Assembly (NCBI RefSeq): GCF_036345255.1
Contig: NZ_CP107783.1
Location: forward strand, 434,001-498,000
DNA length: 64,000 bases
Direction of reading: 5' to 3'
Origin: Streptomyces sp. NBC_00569
GTDB lineage: Bacteria > Actinomycetota > Actinomycetes > Streptomycetales > Streptomycetaceae
Part shown: positions 34,800 to 43,171 of the stretch, one piece after another
Layout of the letters: the number at the start of each line of letters is the position of its first letter
Position numbering within the stretch: position 1 is the stretch's first letter
Notes under the pieces: model-generated
Seen by the model: only the letters and a program-made list of their open reading frames with translations
Told to the model about the DNA's origin: nothing
Database searches by the model: none
Program-made: the position numbers and the translations under genes

Positions 34800-36772
34800 G
34801 CTGTGCCTCCTCGGACGGGGTTCTTCCAGGCCGCTTCGCGCAGCAGGCGCAGGCCGTTGAGCCCGACGATGACGGTGGATCCTTCGTGGCCGGCGACGCC
34901 GAGCGGCAGCGGAAGGGTGGCGATGAGGTCCCAGACCACGAGGGCGGTGATGAACACGCCGGCGATGACGAGGTTCTGGAAGACGAGGCCCCGGGCGGCG
35001 CGGGAGAGGGAGACCACGGCGGGGACGGTGGCGAGTTCGTCGCGGACGACGACGGCGTCGGCGGTCTCCAGGGCGAGATCGGAGCCGGCCTTGCCCATGG
35101 CGATGCCGGTGTGTGCGGCGGCCAGGGCCGGAGCGTCGTTGACACCGTCGCCGATGACGAGCACCTTGCGGCGCTCGCTCTCCCATTGGCGTACGGCGGC
35201 GACCTTGTCCTGGGGAAGGAGTCCGGCGCGGACGTCGGTGATGCCGACCTCGGCGGCCAGACGGCGGGCGGCGCGGGCGTTGTCGCCGGTCAGCAGGACC
35301 GGCGTGCGGCCGGTGAGCTCGGTGAGTGCGGCGACGGTGGCGGCTGCGTCCGGACGAAGCCGGTCCGCGATGCCGATCACGCCGACCGGGGTGTCGTCCC
35401 GCAGGACCAGCACCGCGGTCTGACCGGCGTCCTCCGACTCCGCCACAGCTGCGGCCTCGGGTCCAATGGCGGCGGGCAGCAGGCGGCCGGGGGATCCGAC
35501 CTGGACCGTGTGACCGTCGATGGTGGCGCTCACTCCCCTGCCGGGGACGGAGCTGAAGTCGAGCGCTTCGGGCAGCGGGAGACGACGTTCGCGGGCGGCT
35601 TCGACGACGGCTCGGGCGAGCGGGTGCTCGCTGGGGTGTTCGGCCGCTGCCGCCAGCGCGAGCAGCGTGTCCTCGCTCAGGCCGGTACCGGGAAGTGGGC
35701 GGATGCCGGTGACGCGTGGGGTGCCTTCGGTCAGGGTGCCGGTCTTGTCGAGCGCGACCGCGTCGACCTGGCCCAGGCGCTCCATGACGACGGCGGACTT
35801 GGCCAGGACGCCGTGGCGGCCCGCGTTGGCGATCGCGGACAGCAGCGGCGGCATCGTGGAGAGCACCACCGCGCACGGCGAGGCGACGATCATGAAGGTC
35901 ATCGCCCGGAGCAGCGCGGGCTGGAGCGCGGAGCCGAAGGCGAGGGGGATCGCGAAGACGGCTAGGGTGGCGATGACCATGCCGATCGAGTACCGCTGCT
36001 CGATCTTCTCGATGAACAGTTGGGTGGGAGCCTTGGTCTCGGAGGCTTCCTCGACCATCTTCACGATCCTGGCGATCACCGAGTCCGACGGGTCGCGCCC
36101 GACGCGCAGGCGCAGGGCGCCGGTGCCGTTCACCGTGCCGGCGAACACCTCGTCCCCGGCCGCCTTGGCCACCGGCAGGGGCTCGCCGGTGATGGTGGAC
36201 TGATCGACGTCGCTGACGCCGTCCAGGACCTGGCCGTCGGCGCCGACGCGCTCGCCGGGCCGCACCAGGATCAAGTCCCCGACCTCCAGGTCCTCCGCGG
36301 CGACGGTCTCCTCACCGCCGTCGGACAGCAGCCGCGTGGCCGTGACCGGCGCAAGGTCGAGGAGACCGCGTACGGAGTCCGCGGTACGCGCCGTCGCGAC
36401 GGCCTCCAAAGCGCCGGAGGTCGCGAAGATGACGATGAGCAGAGCCCCGTCGAGAACCTGCCCGATGGCGGCGGCCCCCAGAGCGGCGACCACCATCAGC
36501 AGATCCACGTCCAAGGTCCTGTCCTTGAGAGCCTTCAGGCCCGCCCACCCCGGCTCCCAGCCGCCTGTGACGTAGGTGGCGGCGAACAGCGGCGCCCACG
36601 TCCACACCGGGGCATCGAGCAGCTCGAGCGGGAGGGCGACAAGGAACAGGACCAGTGCGGCCAGCGCCCATCGGGCCTCCGGCAGCGCCAGCACCCGTGT
36701 ACGCCGCCGGGCGGCTGCCGGGCGCGGCCCGGGGACAGCCGGCGCAGCCCGCTGATCCAGGACAGAAGACAT
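34796..36772 (-). CDS. P1B-4-type metal-exporting P-type ATPase (Co/Ni/Fe)
   Basis: 658 residues. Actuator TGEPLP (195-200), transmembrane metal motif SPC (298-300), phosphorylation motif DKTGT (Asp342), the SEHPL signature, ATP-binding GDGVND and, in the last helix, HEGST at about 629. SPC together with HEGG/ST defines subclass P1B-4 (CoaT, CtpD, CtpJ), which exports Co(II), Ni(II) or Fe(II). No N-terminal HMA or His-rich metal-binding domain is present, as usual for the subclass. Divergent from the NmtR-type repressor across a TGAA-N6-TTCA operator. Overlaps the [2Fe-2S] gene by GTGA. Confidence 0.93.
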   Translation of the reverse strand: MSSVLDQRAAPAVPGPRPAAARRRTRVLALPEARWALAALVLFLVALPLELLDAPVWTWAPLFAATYVTGGWEPGWAGLKALKDRTLDVDLLMVVAALGAAAIGQVLDGALLIVIFATSGALEAVATARTADSVRGLLDLAPVTATRLLSDGGEETVAAEDLEVGDLILVRPGERVGADGQVLDGVSDVDQSTITGEPLPVAKAAGDEVFAGTVNGTGALRLRVGRDPSDSVIARIVKMVEEASETKAPTQLFIEKIEQRYSIGMVIATLAVFAIPLAFGSALQPALLRAMTFMIVASPCAVVLSTMPPLLSAIANAGRHGVLAKSAVVMERLGQVDAVALDKTGTLTEGTPRVTGIRPLPGTGLSEDTLLALAAAAEHPSEHPLARAVVEAARERRLPLPEALDFSSVPGRGVSATIDGHTVQVGSPGRLLPAAIGPEAAAVAESEDAGQTAVLVLRDDTPVGVIGIADRLRPDAAATVAALTELTGRTPVLLTGDNARAARRLAAEVGITDVRAGLLPQDKVAAVRQWESERRKVLVIGDGVNDAPALAAAHTGIAMGKAGSDLALETADAVVVRDELATVPAVVSLSRAARGLVFQNLVIAGVFITALVVWDLIATLPLPLGVAGHEGSTVIVGLNGLRLLREAAWKNPVRGGTA

Positions 36773-36829
36773 GACGGAACAACCCTTCACGGGCGGATGG
36801 AGCAAGAGCTTCCACCATACAGGAACACC

Positions 36830-36860
36830 TGAATAGGTCTTCATATGTCATCGCTATGAT
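36830..36860. promoter_or_regulatory. SmtB/CzrA-type operator TGAA-N6-TTCA and -10 TATGAT
   Basis: TGAATAGGTCTTCA (36830-36843) is the core dyad bound by SmtB/ArsR-family metal sensors. TATGAT at 36855-36860 is 6 bases before ATG 36867, so the repressor mRNA is probably leaderless. The dyad lies just upstream of that -10 and in the divergent promoter of the ATPase, so one repressor could shut both. Confidence 0.75.
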
Positions 36861-36866
36861 GTCCGC

Positions 36867-37253
36867 ATGGGCCACGGATCCGACACTGCCAGCAGCGCCA
36901 CCACCCGCGAGCGCCTCGACGCCGTCGGCACCGCCGACGTCGCGGCGACCCTCCAGGCCCTCGCCACGCCCTCGCGGCTGTACATCCTGGCCCGCCTCCA
37001 GGAAGGGCCCTGTTCGGTGAGCGACCTCGCCGAGGCCGTCGGCATGGAAGCCTCCGCCTGCTCGCACCAGCTGCGCCTGCTGCGCAACCTCGGCCTGGTC
37101 ACCGGTGAGCGCCACGGGCGGTCGATCGTCTACGCCCTCTACGACAACCACGTCGCCGAACTCCTCGACCAGGCGCTGTACCACGTCGAGCACCTGCGGC
37201 TGGGAGTTCGGGATGCCCCTGCCCTCACCCCCGAGCCGCTCGCCGCCGACTGA
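36867..37253 (+). CDS. nmtR: NmtR-type nickel/cobalt-sensing ArsR/SmtB repressor
   Basis: 128 residues. The protein opens MGHGSD, like the Gly-His-Gly Ni(II)-binding N-terminus of Mycobacterium tuberculosis NmtR. The winged helix has TLQALATPSRLYILARL and SACSHQLRLLRNLGLVTG. Helix alpha-5 carries Asp93, His95, His106 and His109 (D-x-H-x10-H-x2-H), the exact NmtR spacing; SmtB and CzrA share the pattern. Metal binding releases the operator and derepresses the exporter. It is divergent from a P1B-4 ATPase, the same pairing as NmtR with CtpJ. A Zn-specific CzrA-like role is less likely because of the GHG start. Confidence 0.92.
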   Translation: MGHGSDTASSATTRERLDAVGTADVAATLQALATPSRLYILARLQEGPCSVSDLAEAVGMEASACSHQLRLLRNLGLVTGERHGRSIVYALYDNHVAELLDQALYHVEHLRLGVRDAPALTPEPLAAD

Positions 37254-37443
37254 GGCGACCGAGGACGGGGCGGTCCACCGACGAACCCGCGCCCAAGCCC
37301 CACACCGCCGGACGTCAGATCGGCACGGGCACCGCGGCCGAGCTGACGCAGATCGCAGACAACCAGCCTCTCCCCACCTGGCCGCGGCCAGTGACCGATC
37401 AGGCTGCCAACTGCAAAGGCCGACAGGGCTGCTGACGAGAGGG

Positions 37444-38088
37444 TCACGGTGTGATCGGTGCATGCGGGAGCCGCAGGCGTGGAGCCGGAGGCAGCGGCGC
37501 AGGCACTTTTCCCTCTTGTACGGCACGGAACGCCTCGATCATGTAGGCGGCGAAGCGGCGGGAGGCCGTGAGCCGGGCGGCATACGGCGCGTCTTGGACG
37601 CCCCGATGGGCCATGAGCATCAGGATCAGGTCGTCGACGACGAAGCCGGGGCGCAACTGGCCGGTCTCCTTGGCACGGCGGGCCAGTTCGGCGACCGCGC
37701 GCAGCATCCCTTCTCGGTCGGCGGCGAAGTCCATGGCCTCGGGGAAGGCCGTCATGAAGGCGTCGGCGAATCCCCGGCTGGAGGCGTGGAGTTCGCAGAT
37801 CTGCTCGACCAGGCCGCGGAATCCGCGCCACGGGTCCGAGTCCGCAAGGGCGTCACGGACAACCGTGTGGCAGGCTCGCCGCTGCTCCGCGAAGGTTTCC
37901 GCGATCAGGGCCTGCTTGGTCGGGAAGTGCCGGTACAGCGTGGCGGGGCCGACGCCTGCTTGCCGGGCGACCTGACGCATGGGCGCGTTCAGCCCCTCCT
38001 CGCCGAACACGGCGCGGGCGGCATCGAGGATGCGTGCACGGTTGTCCCGGGCGTCGGAGCGCGCAGCATGAGGCAAATGGCCGGTCAT
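37444..38088 (-). CDS. TetR family transcriptional regulator
   Basis: 214 residues. HTH: DNRARILDAARAVFGEEGLN, then APMRQVARQAGVGPATLYRHFPTKQALI (parts). The C-terminal half matches the TetR_C_33-type ligand domain seen in many actinomycete regulators (RGFADAFMTAFPEAMDFA, DDLILMLMAHRGV). It is divergent from the quinone oxidoreductase (173 bases apart), which it probably represses in response to an electrophile or quinone. No clear dyad operator was found in the gap. Confidence 0.9.
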   Translation of the reverse strand: MTGHLPHAARSDARDNRARILDAARAVFGEEGLNAPMRQVARQAGVGPATLYRHFPTKQALIAETFAEQRRACHTVVRDALADSDPWRGFRGLVEQICELHASSRGFADAFMTAFPEAMDFAADREGMLRAVAELARRAKETGQLRPGFVVDDLILMLMAHRGVQDAPYAARLTASRRFAAYMIEAFRAVQEGKVPAPLPPAPRLRLPHAPITP

Positions 38089-38261
38089 GGTTTCTCACTT
38101 TAGCCAAGCGGACGGGTGCGTCCGTTACGGTCCGGTTGCGGTGGTGCCGCCCTGGCCCGGCACTCTGCCGTGGCGCCTCGGCGTGGTGCCGTCTTGCCGT
38201 TCACGACCGCTGCGGCCGCACCCCGTTCATCCAGATCCATCCACCGACCAGAGGAGCCGAG

Positions 38262-39224
38262 ATGAAAGCCGTTGTGATCAGGACGTTCGGAGATCCGGAT
38301 GGCCTGGAGATCGTGGACTTGCCGAAGCCCGTCCCGGCACCGGGGCAGATGCGGATCGCTGTGGAGGCGATCGGGGTGGGCGGCGTGGATGCCGTGATCC
38401 GCCGGGGAACGCTCGCCGGATACGGCTTCCGGGAGGGCCACCTCCTCGGCAGCGAGGTCGCGGGAAGCGTCACCGCGGTGGGAGAGGGTGTGGACGCCTC
38501 GTGGACGGGGCGGCGGGTGTGGGCGTTCACCGGCCTTTCCGGTGGGTACGCCGAGGAGGCCGTCGCCGCGGTCGAGGATGTCCTTCCGCTGCCCGACGGC
38601 CTGGACGTCGCCGACGCGGTGACTCTCGGCGGCTCCGGCGTGGTCGCCCACTTCGCCCTGGACCGGGCCCGTTTCGCGTCCGGCGAGACGGTGCTCGTGC
38701 GCGGCGCGGCGGGCAGCATCGGGATCACGGCGGTCCAGCTCGCAGCCAGGGGCGGCGCGGGCGCGGTGGCGGTCACCACCTCATCGGCGGAGCGCGGCGC
38801 CCGCCTGCGGGACCTGGGCGCGACCCATGTCCTGGACCGCTCTGGGGAGGGCGGCCCGGACGCGCCGTCGTCCTACGACGTGGTGATTGATGTCGTGGGA
38901 GGCCCCCAACTGCCGCTTTTCCTGGACCGGTTGAACTCCAACGGGCGGTTCGTCGCCGTCGGCGTGGTCGGCGGGCAGCCGCCGGCGGACTTCGGCACGC
39001 GGCTGATGGATGCCTTTCGCAGGTCGCTGTCGTTCGCCACCTTCAGCTCCGACACCGTGCCCGGTCCCGAGAGGCAGGCCGTGCGGTCGTCCCAGTTCGC
39101 CGATGCCGCACGCGGAGACCTGCGCACGACCGTGCACGAAGTGTTGCCCCTGGACCAAGCGGCTCTGGCCCACCGGAAGATGGATGCGGGCGAGGTGTTC
39201 GGCAGGGTCGTGCTGACCCCCTGA
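38262..39224 (+). CDS. NADP-dependent quinone/alcohol oxidoreductase (MDR, zeta-crystallin-like)
   Basis: 320 residues. Opens MKAVVIRTFGDPDGLEIVDLP as in QOR proteins, with a nucleotide-binding VLVRGAAGSIGITAVQLAA (AxxGxxG variant) about residues 144-162. No catalytic or structural zinc cysteines are present, so despite the MDR fold it is of the zinc-free quinone oxidoreductase type. Reduces quinones or enones with NADPH. GAGGAG ribosome site 9 bases before ATG 38262. The 3' end with its stop has been copied in tandem downstream (39207-39270). Confidence 0.9.
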   Translation: MKAVVIRTFGDPDGLEIVDLPKPVPAPGQMRIAVEAIGVGGVDAVIRRGTLAGYGFREGHLLGSEVAGSVTAVGEGVDASWTGRRVWAFTGLSGGYAEEAVAAVEDVLPLPDGLDVADAVTLGGSGVVAHFALDRARFASGETVLVRGAAGSIGITAVQLAARGGAGAVAVTTSSAERGARLRDLGATHVLDRSGEGGPDAPSSYDVVIDVVGGPQLPLFLDRLNSNGRFVAVGVVGGQPPADFGTRLMDAFRRSLSFATFSSDTVPGPERQAVRSSQFADAARGDLRTTVHEVLPLDQAALAHRKMDAGEVFGRVVLTP

Positions 39225-39270
39225 CCGTTGGGGTCGTGCTGACCCCCTGACCGTTGGGTCGTGCTGAGCC
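39207..39270. repeat. tandem repeat of the quinone oxidoreductase 3' end
   Basis: A 25-26 bp unit beginning GTCGTGCTGACCCCCTGACC starts at 39207 and 39233, with a third, truncated copy at 39258. The first copy is coding and contains the TGA; the others are non-coding duplicates. Confidence 0.8.
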
Positions 39271-39446
39271 CGTGGCGCGGACTCTCCCGCCGCAGCCACT
39301 TGGGCGTCATCTACGACTCCCACTCCGCAGCCCCCGAGAACGGCCGAGAGGCCGCACCGTCGTTCGGGACTGAGCACGGGGTGCCGTACATGGTGTACGA
39401 GGCGGGCGAACGGCTGGCAGGGTCGATCGCGGTCGCACGGGGCTGA
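39261..39446 (+). CDS. short open frame, possibly a fragment
   Basis: 61 codons beginning inside the tandem repeat; its central part reads GVIYDSHSAAPENGREAAPS. No ribosome site or family match. It may be the C-terminal scrap of a lost gene that once followed the oxidoreductase. Confidence 0.25.
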   Translation: MLSPWRGLSRRSHLGVIYDSHSAAPENGREAAPSFGTEHGVPYMVYEAGERLAGSIAVARG

Positions 39447-39580
39447 CCCGGGGGAGCCCGCGATGACAGCTCACGCGGGACGGGAGGGCTTCAGGACCAC
39501 TCGAAGGTTTCCACCACTGCGGTGGAGCCACGGGTACGTGGCTCCACCGCGCGGCCCGGCAGACTTTAGGGGTGCGCGCT

Positions 39581-39907
39581 TTACTGGTGGACGTCGATCA
39601 CACCACCGGCGCTGAGCGCGATGTACACGCCGTTGGCATCGAGCCCGGCGTCGCGCTGGTTCGCCTCGACCGTGGCGGCCGGTGCAGTGCGAGGCGGGCA
39701 TTTCGGTCCGCGTGCCGCTCCGGGCCTTGTCCGTACCGGACTTGGCGCCACTGGGCGTGCCACCGTCACCGGTGGAGGAGGCGGATTCGGAGACACTCTT
39801 CTCCGAATCCGCAGGCGGCGTCCTTGCCCCCGCTCTGGCAGGCGGTCAGCGAGAAAGCGGTGACGGCCGGTCGAGCGGACGGTACGGCGAGCACGGCGAC
39901 TGGTCAT
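39581..39907 (-). pseudogene. decayed Streptomyces-type secreted lipoprotein (DUF4232-like)
   Basis: Pieces in three frames line up as one lipoprotein: MTSRRARRTV (ATG 39907), then AVTAFSLTACQSGGKDAAC with a lipobox Cys in a second frame, then VSESASSTGDGGTPSGAKSGTD, a Ser/Gly/Thr linker, in a third, and finally ATVEANQRDAGLDANGVYIA to a stop at 39581. The order and style are those of actinomycete DUF4232 lipoproteins, but the globular domain is mostly missing. At least two frameshifts and a deletion are needed, so decay is more likely here than a sequencing error. Confidence 0.45.
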
Positions 39908-40084
39908 GGGTGTATCCCCCGTGCGAACCACGATGCGGCACGTCCGCCTGCTTCCGCACGGCGACCGGCAGGATCTGCCGTTCGGTACACCCCGTGAGGT
40001 GGCACCCGGGCGGGAGTTGATCATCGTGTTCTGTCCGCACTTGGTGACAAGGAATCCGGGCGCCGCCGCTCGAACCCCCCGTCT

Positions 40085-41056
40085 TCAGGCGGCGAACGCG
40101 TCCACGCCGGTCAGTTCGGCGGACAGTGTCCACAGGCGGGCGGCCTGTTCCGGGTCCGTGGCCCACTCCTTGACGCCGACCCGGGTGCCGTCCGCCGGGG
40201 CGGGCTCGGCGATGTCGCAGTCCTCCAGGTAGACGCCGCCCATTCCGTTCAGTTGGGGGGAGGTCGCCGCCCACACCTGCGTGGCCGCACCCTGCTGCGG
40301 TGTCTTGAAAGCATCGGGATAGAGCAGGTTGCCGTCCTCGTCGATCCAGCCCCGCTCGACCATCTCCTGCTTCGGCAGATGCCGCTGAAGGGGAGTCAGG
40401 ATGCCGCCAGGGTGCAGCGAGAACGCCCGCACGCCCCGGTCCCGGCCGAGGCGGTCGAGCTGCACGGCGAACAGCGCGTTCGCCGTCTTGGCCTGGCCGT
40501 ACGCCTCCCACTTGTCGTAGCCGTTGCGCCAGTGGACGTCGTCCCAGCGGACGGGCGAGGCATGGTGGCCGGTGGAGGAGACCGAGACGACGCGGGCGCC
40601 ACCCGGCTCGATCGCCGGCCACAGGCGGTTGACGAGGGCGAAGTGGCCGAGGTGGTTGGTCGCGAACTGGGCCTCCCAGCCCGGTCCGACCCGGGTCTCG
40701 GGGCAGGCCATGATCCCCGCGCTGTCGATGACGATGTCCAGAGGCCGGCCCGTGGCGAGGAACCCCTCGGCGAAGGCGCGCACGCTGTCCAGGTCGCCGA
40801 GGTCGAGTTCGGCCACCTCGACACCGTCGATCCCGGCCAGGTTCTCCTGCGCCGCGCCGACCCGGCGGGCCGGGACCACGACGCGGGCACCGGCCTTCGT
40901 CAGTGCGCGTGTGGTCTCGATGCCGATGCCGGAGTAGCCGCCCGTCACCAGGGCGAGCCTCCCGGTGAGGTCGATGCCCTCGAGGACGTCATCGGCGGTG
41001 CTCCGGGCACCGAAGCCCGAACCGATCTTGTGTTGCGGAGTGCTGTTGTCGCTCAT
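40085..41056 (-). CDS. SDR family oxidoreductase (retinol dehydrogenase/WWOX-like)
   Basis: 323 residues. LALVTGGYSGIGIETTRALTKAGARVVVPARR (parts) gives the TGxxxGIG motif and an NADP-type Arg. DSAGIMACPE stands for NNAG, VSVSSTGHHASPVRWDD holds the Ser, and YGQAKTANALFAVQL the Tyr-Lys pair. The long C-terminal segment and the LHPGGILT loop match the extended RDH/WWOX-like actinomycete group. It is preceded by a MerR-type promoter with the transcription start predicted at or next to the ATG (leaderless). No merR gene lies nearby. Confidence 0.9.
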   Translation of the reverse strand: MSDNSTPQHKIGSGFGARSTADDVLEGIDLTGRLALVTGGYSGIGIETTRALTKAGARVVVPARRVGAAQENLAGIDGVEVAELDLGDLDSVRAFAEGFLATGRPLDIVIDSAGIMACPETRVGPGWEAQFATNHLGHFALVNRLWPAIEPGGARVVSVSSTGHHASPVRWDDVHWRNGYDKWEAYGQAKTANALFAVQLDRLGRDRGVRAFSLHPGGILTPLQRHLPKQEMVERGWIDEDGNLLYPDAFKTPQQGAATQVWAATSPQLNGMGGVYLEDCDIAEPAPADGTRVGVKEWATDPEQAARLWTLSAELTGVDAFAA

Positions 41057-41062
41057 GACCGC

Positions 41063-41093
41063 ACGCTACGAATTGGAGTGCACTCGAAGTCAA
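41063..41093 (-). promoter_or_regulatory. MerR-family-type promoter with 19-bp spacer
   Basis: Reading the minus strand: TTGACT (41093-41088), a 19-bp spacer containing the palindrome GAGTGCACTC (41085-41076), then TAGCGT (41068-41063), and ATG at 41056. A 19-bp spacer with a central dyad is the hallmark of MerR/SoxR-controlled promoters. The ATG is 6 bases after the -10, so the mRNA would be leaderless. Confidence 0.75.
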
Positions 41094-41642
41094 GCTCGCC
41101 CCGCGGCGGCGGTCCCGACAGGCCCCGATCGAGGAACCAGCCCCCACCGGACGGCCGATTCGTGTCCCCGCCCGAGATCCCGTCACACCGTGCGGCCCGA
41201 CTCTCCGCCACCCCTGACCACCCCGTACGTCACCAAGGACAGCAGTGGAGATCAGCGGCGCGCAAGCGGTGTCCACGCGCCAACTCCGGCGCTCAAGAGG
41301 CCAGGCCAGGCACTCGGATACCGACTGGAGCGCTCTGCCACGCTCACCGACGATCCGGCGGTGACTCGTAGCGACAGGTGGCCATTCATAGCGGTGGTCG
41401 GCCCCTGTGACACGGCACCAGGAGTGGGCGAGGGAACGTCAGGACCCGTGGGGCGGCGTGCCATGCTCTTCTTCTCGCCCGCTGTGCCGCCGATCCCGCT
41501 GACCTTCCACCTTCGTGGCCGTGGTCAAGGCTGTGGGGCCGCATCGGGGCGGCCGACCCCGTCAGTCCAAGGGCGATGAGTCTCGCTGTGGTCGCCGGTC
41601 TGTATTCCCAACACGCGATCAACCGCACTTGAGGAGCGCATC
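41094..41642. other. intergenic stretch without a supported gene
   Basis: About 550 bases. No family is recognisable on either strand. A GAGGAG ribosome site for the reductase gene is at the right end (41632-41637). Confidence 0.5.
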
Positions 41643-42221
41643 ATGACCGCTGCCTACACCTTCGACGTCTTCTCCAGCCTGGACGGCTTCGGCGCCGCCG
41701 GTGGCGACTGGACCGGCTACTGGGGCAAGCAGGGCCCCGAGCTCCTCGACCACCGCCTCGGCCTGTACGACGAGGAGCAGCGGATGGTCTTCGGGGCGAA
41801 CACCTATCGGGCGTTCGCGCAGATGCTGGCCTCGAGCACCGAGGATTCCGACGTGCGCGACCCATGGGTCACACGGATGAGGAGCCTGCCGGCAACGGTG
41901 GTGTCGACCACCCTGGAAGGGCCCCTCGACTGGCCTGACGCGACCGTCGTGAGCGGCGACGCCGTCGATGTCGTCGCCCGGCTCAAGGAGGAGTCCGAGG
42001 CACCGCTGCGCTCGCACGGCAGTCTGTCGATGAACCGGGCCCTGATGGCCGCCGGTCTGGTGGACCGTGTCCAGGTGACGCTCTTCCCTGTGATCACCGG
42101 TCGGACCGGGCTGGAACCGATCTTCCAGGGTGCGGCCGACTTCGACCTCGAGCTGATCGACCACCGGACGCTCGACGGCCACATCCAGGAGCTCGTCTAC
42201 CGGCCCACCCTGCATCCCTGA
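41643..42221 (+). CDS. dihydrofolate reductase family protein (RibD C-terminal domain)
   Basis: 192 residues. YTFDVFSSLDGFGAAGGDW opens the RibD_C/DHFR-like fold. RMVFGANTYRAF, LPATVVSTTLEGPLDWPDATVVSG (part) and SHGSLSMNRALMAAGLVDRVQ (part) follow the standard order, ending VYRP. These stand-alone proteins bind NADPH; substrates range from pyrimidine precursors to unknown small molecules. GAGGAG is 5 bases before ATG 41643. No co-transcribed partner. Confidence 0.9.
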   Translation: MTAAYTFDVFSSLDGFGAAGGDWTGYWGKQGPELLDHRLGLYDEEQRMVFGANTYRAFAQMLASSTEDSDVRDPWVTRMRSLPATVVSTTLEGPLDWPDATVVSGDAVDVVARLKEESEAPLRSHGSLSMNRALMAAGLVDRVQVTLFPVITGRTGLEPIFQGAADFDLELIDHRTLDGHIQELVYRPTLHP

Positions 42222-42502
42222 GTCCCGCTGAGGAACCCGGCCCACAGTGACAGCGCGATTGTGGCACTCGCAGGGCAGGACCAGGCCCGCACAGCCGTCA
42301 CCGGGTGTCTGGCGGCCACCGCGACTCCATGGCTGCCCCCTTGCGGAGTGGGGCCCCGGTGCTGATGGGAGCGGGTGCGTGGTTCCACGACCCCGGCCCC
42401 GTCACGATGCGGACCCACCGACCGGGCGGCGTCGTCCGGATCTCCCGGTCGTCGGTCCAGTCGTGAGGTGAGCGATGCGATCGGCGCCGCCGGCCCGTCG
42501 GA

Positions 42503-43171
42503 TCAGCACCCATGAGGCCGGGCCAGGCCGTGGTCGTAGGCGAAGATCACCGCCTGGATGCGGTCGCGGGCGCCGATCTTGGACAGGACGCGGCCGACGT
42601 GCGTCTTGACGGTGGACTCCGACAGGACGAAGCGGGTGGCGATCTCTCCGTTGGTCCAGCCTTTGCCGACGGCGACGAGGATCTCGCGTTCGCGGTCGGT
42701 GAGGGAGCTCAGCTTCGGCTCCTCGTCCGACCCGTTCGCGCGGGGTGGCACGAGTCGGGCGAACTCGTACAGCAGGCGGCGGGTGAGTGCCGGAGCGATC
42801 ACCGCGTCCCCGACGGCGACGGCACGGATGCCGGCCAGGAGTTCCTCGGGGCGGGCGTCCTTGAGGAGGAAGCCGCTGGCTCCGGCGCGCAGAGCCGCGT
42901 AGACGTACTCGTCGAGGTCGAAGGTGGTCATGACGAGGACGCGGGAGCGGTCGCCCGTGGCGACGATGCGGCGCGTGGCCTCGATGCCGTCCATGCCCGG
43001 CATGCGTACGTCCATGAGGACGACGTCGGGTCGGAGTTCGGCGGCCTTGCGCACGGCGTCGGCTCCGTGCGTGGCCTCGCCGACCACCTCTGTCTCGGGC
43101 ACTGAGTCGAGGAGCATGCGGAGCCCGTACCGCTGGAGAGGCTGGTCGTCGACGACGAGCACGGTGGTCAT
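42503..43171 (-). CDS. NarL/LuxR-family response regulator
   Basis: 222 residues. Receiver domain with acidic VVDDQ, phospho-acceptor Asp54 in VVLMDVRMPG, Thr in VMTTFD and Lys in FLLKDA. The LuxR-type C-terminal HTH reads LTDREREILVAVGKGWTNGE, then IATRFVLSESTVKTHVGRVL. Its ATG overlaps the kinase TGA (ATGA), so it is the last gene of an ABC-kinase-regulator operon. It most likely activates or represses that exporter operon. Confidence 0.93.
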   Translation of the reverse strand: MTTVLVVDDQPLQRYGLRMLLDSVPETEVVGEATHGADAVRKAAELRPDVVLMDVRMPGMDGIEATRRIVATGDRSRVLVMTTFDLDEYVYAALRAGASGFLLKDARPEELLAGIRAVAVGDAVIAPALTRRLLYEFARLVPPRANGSDEEPKLSSLTDREREILVAVGKGWTNGEIATRFVLSESTVKTHVGRVLSKIGARDRIQAVIFAYDHGLARPHGC

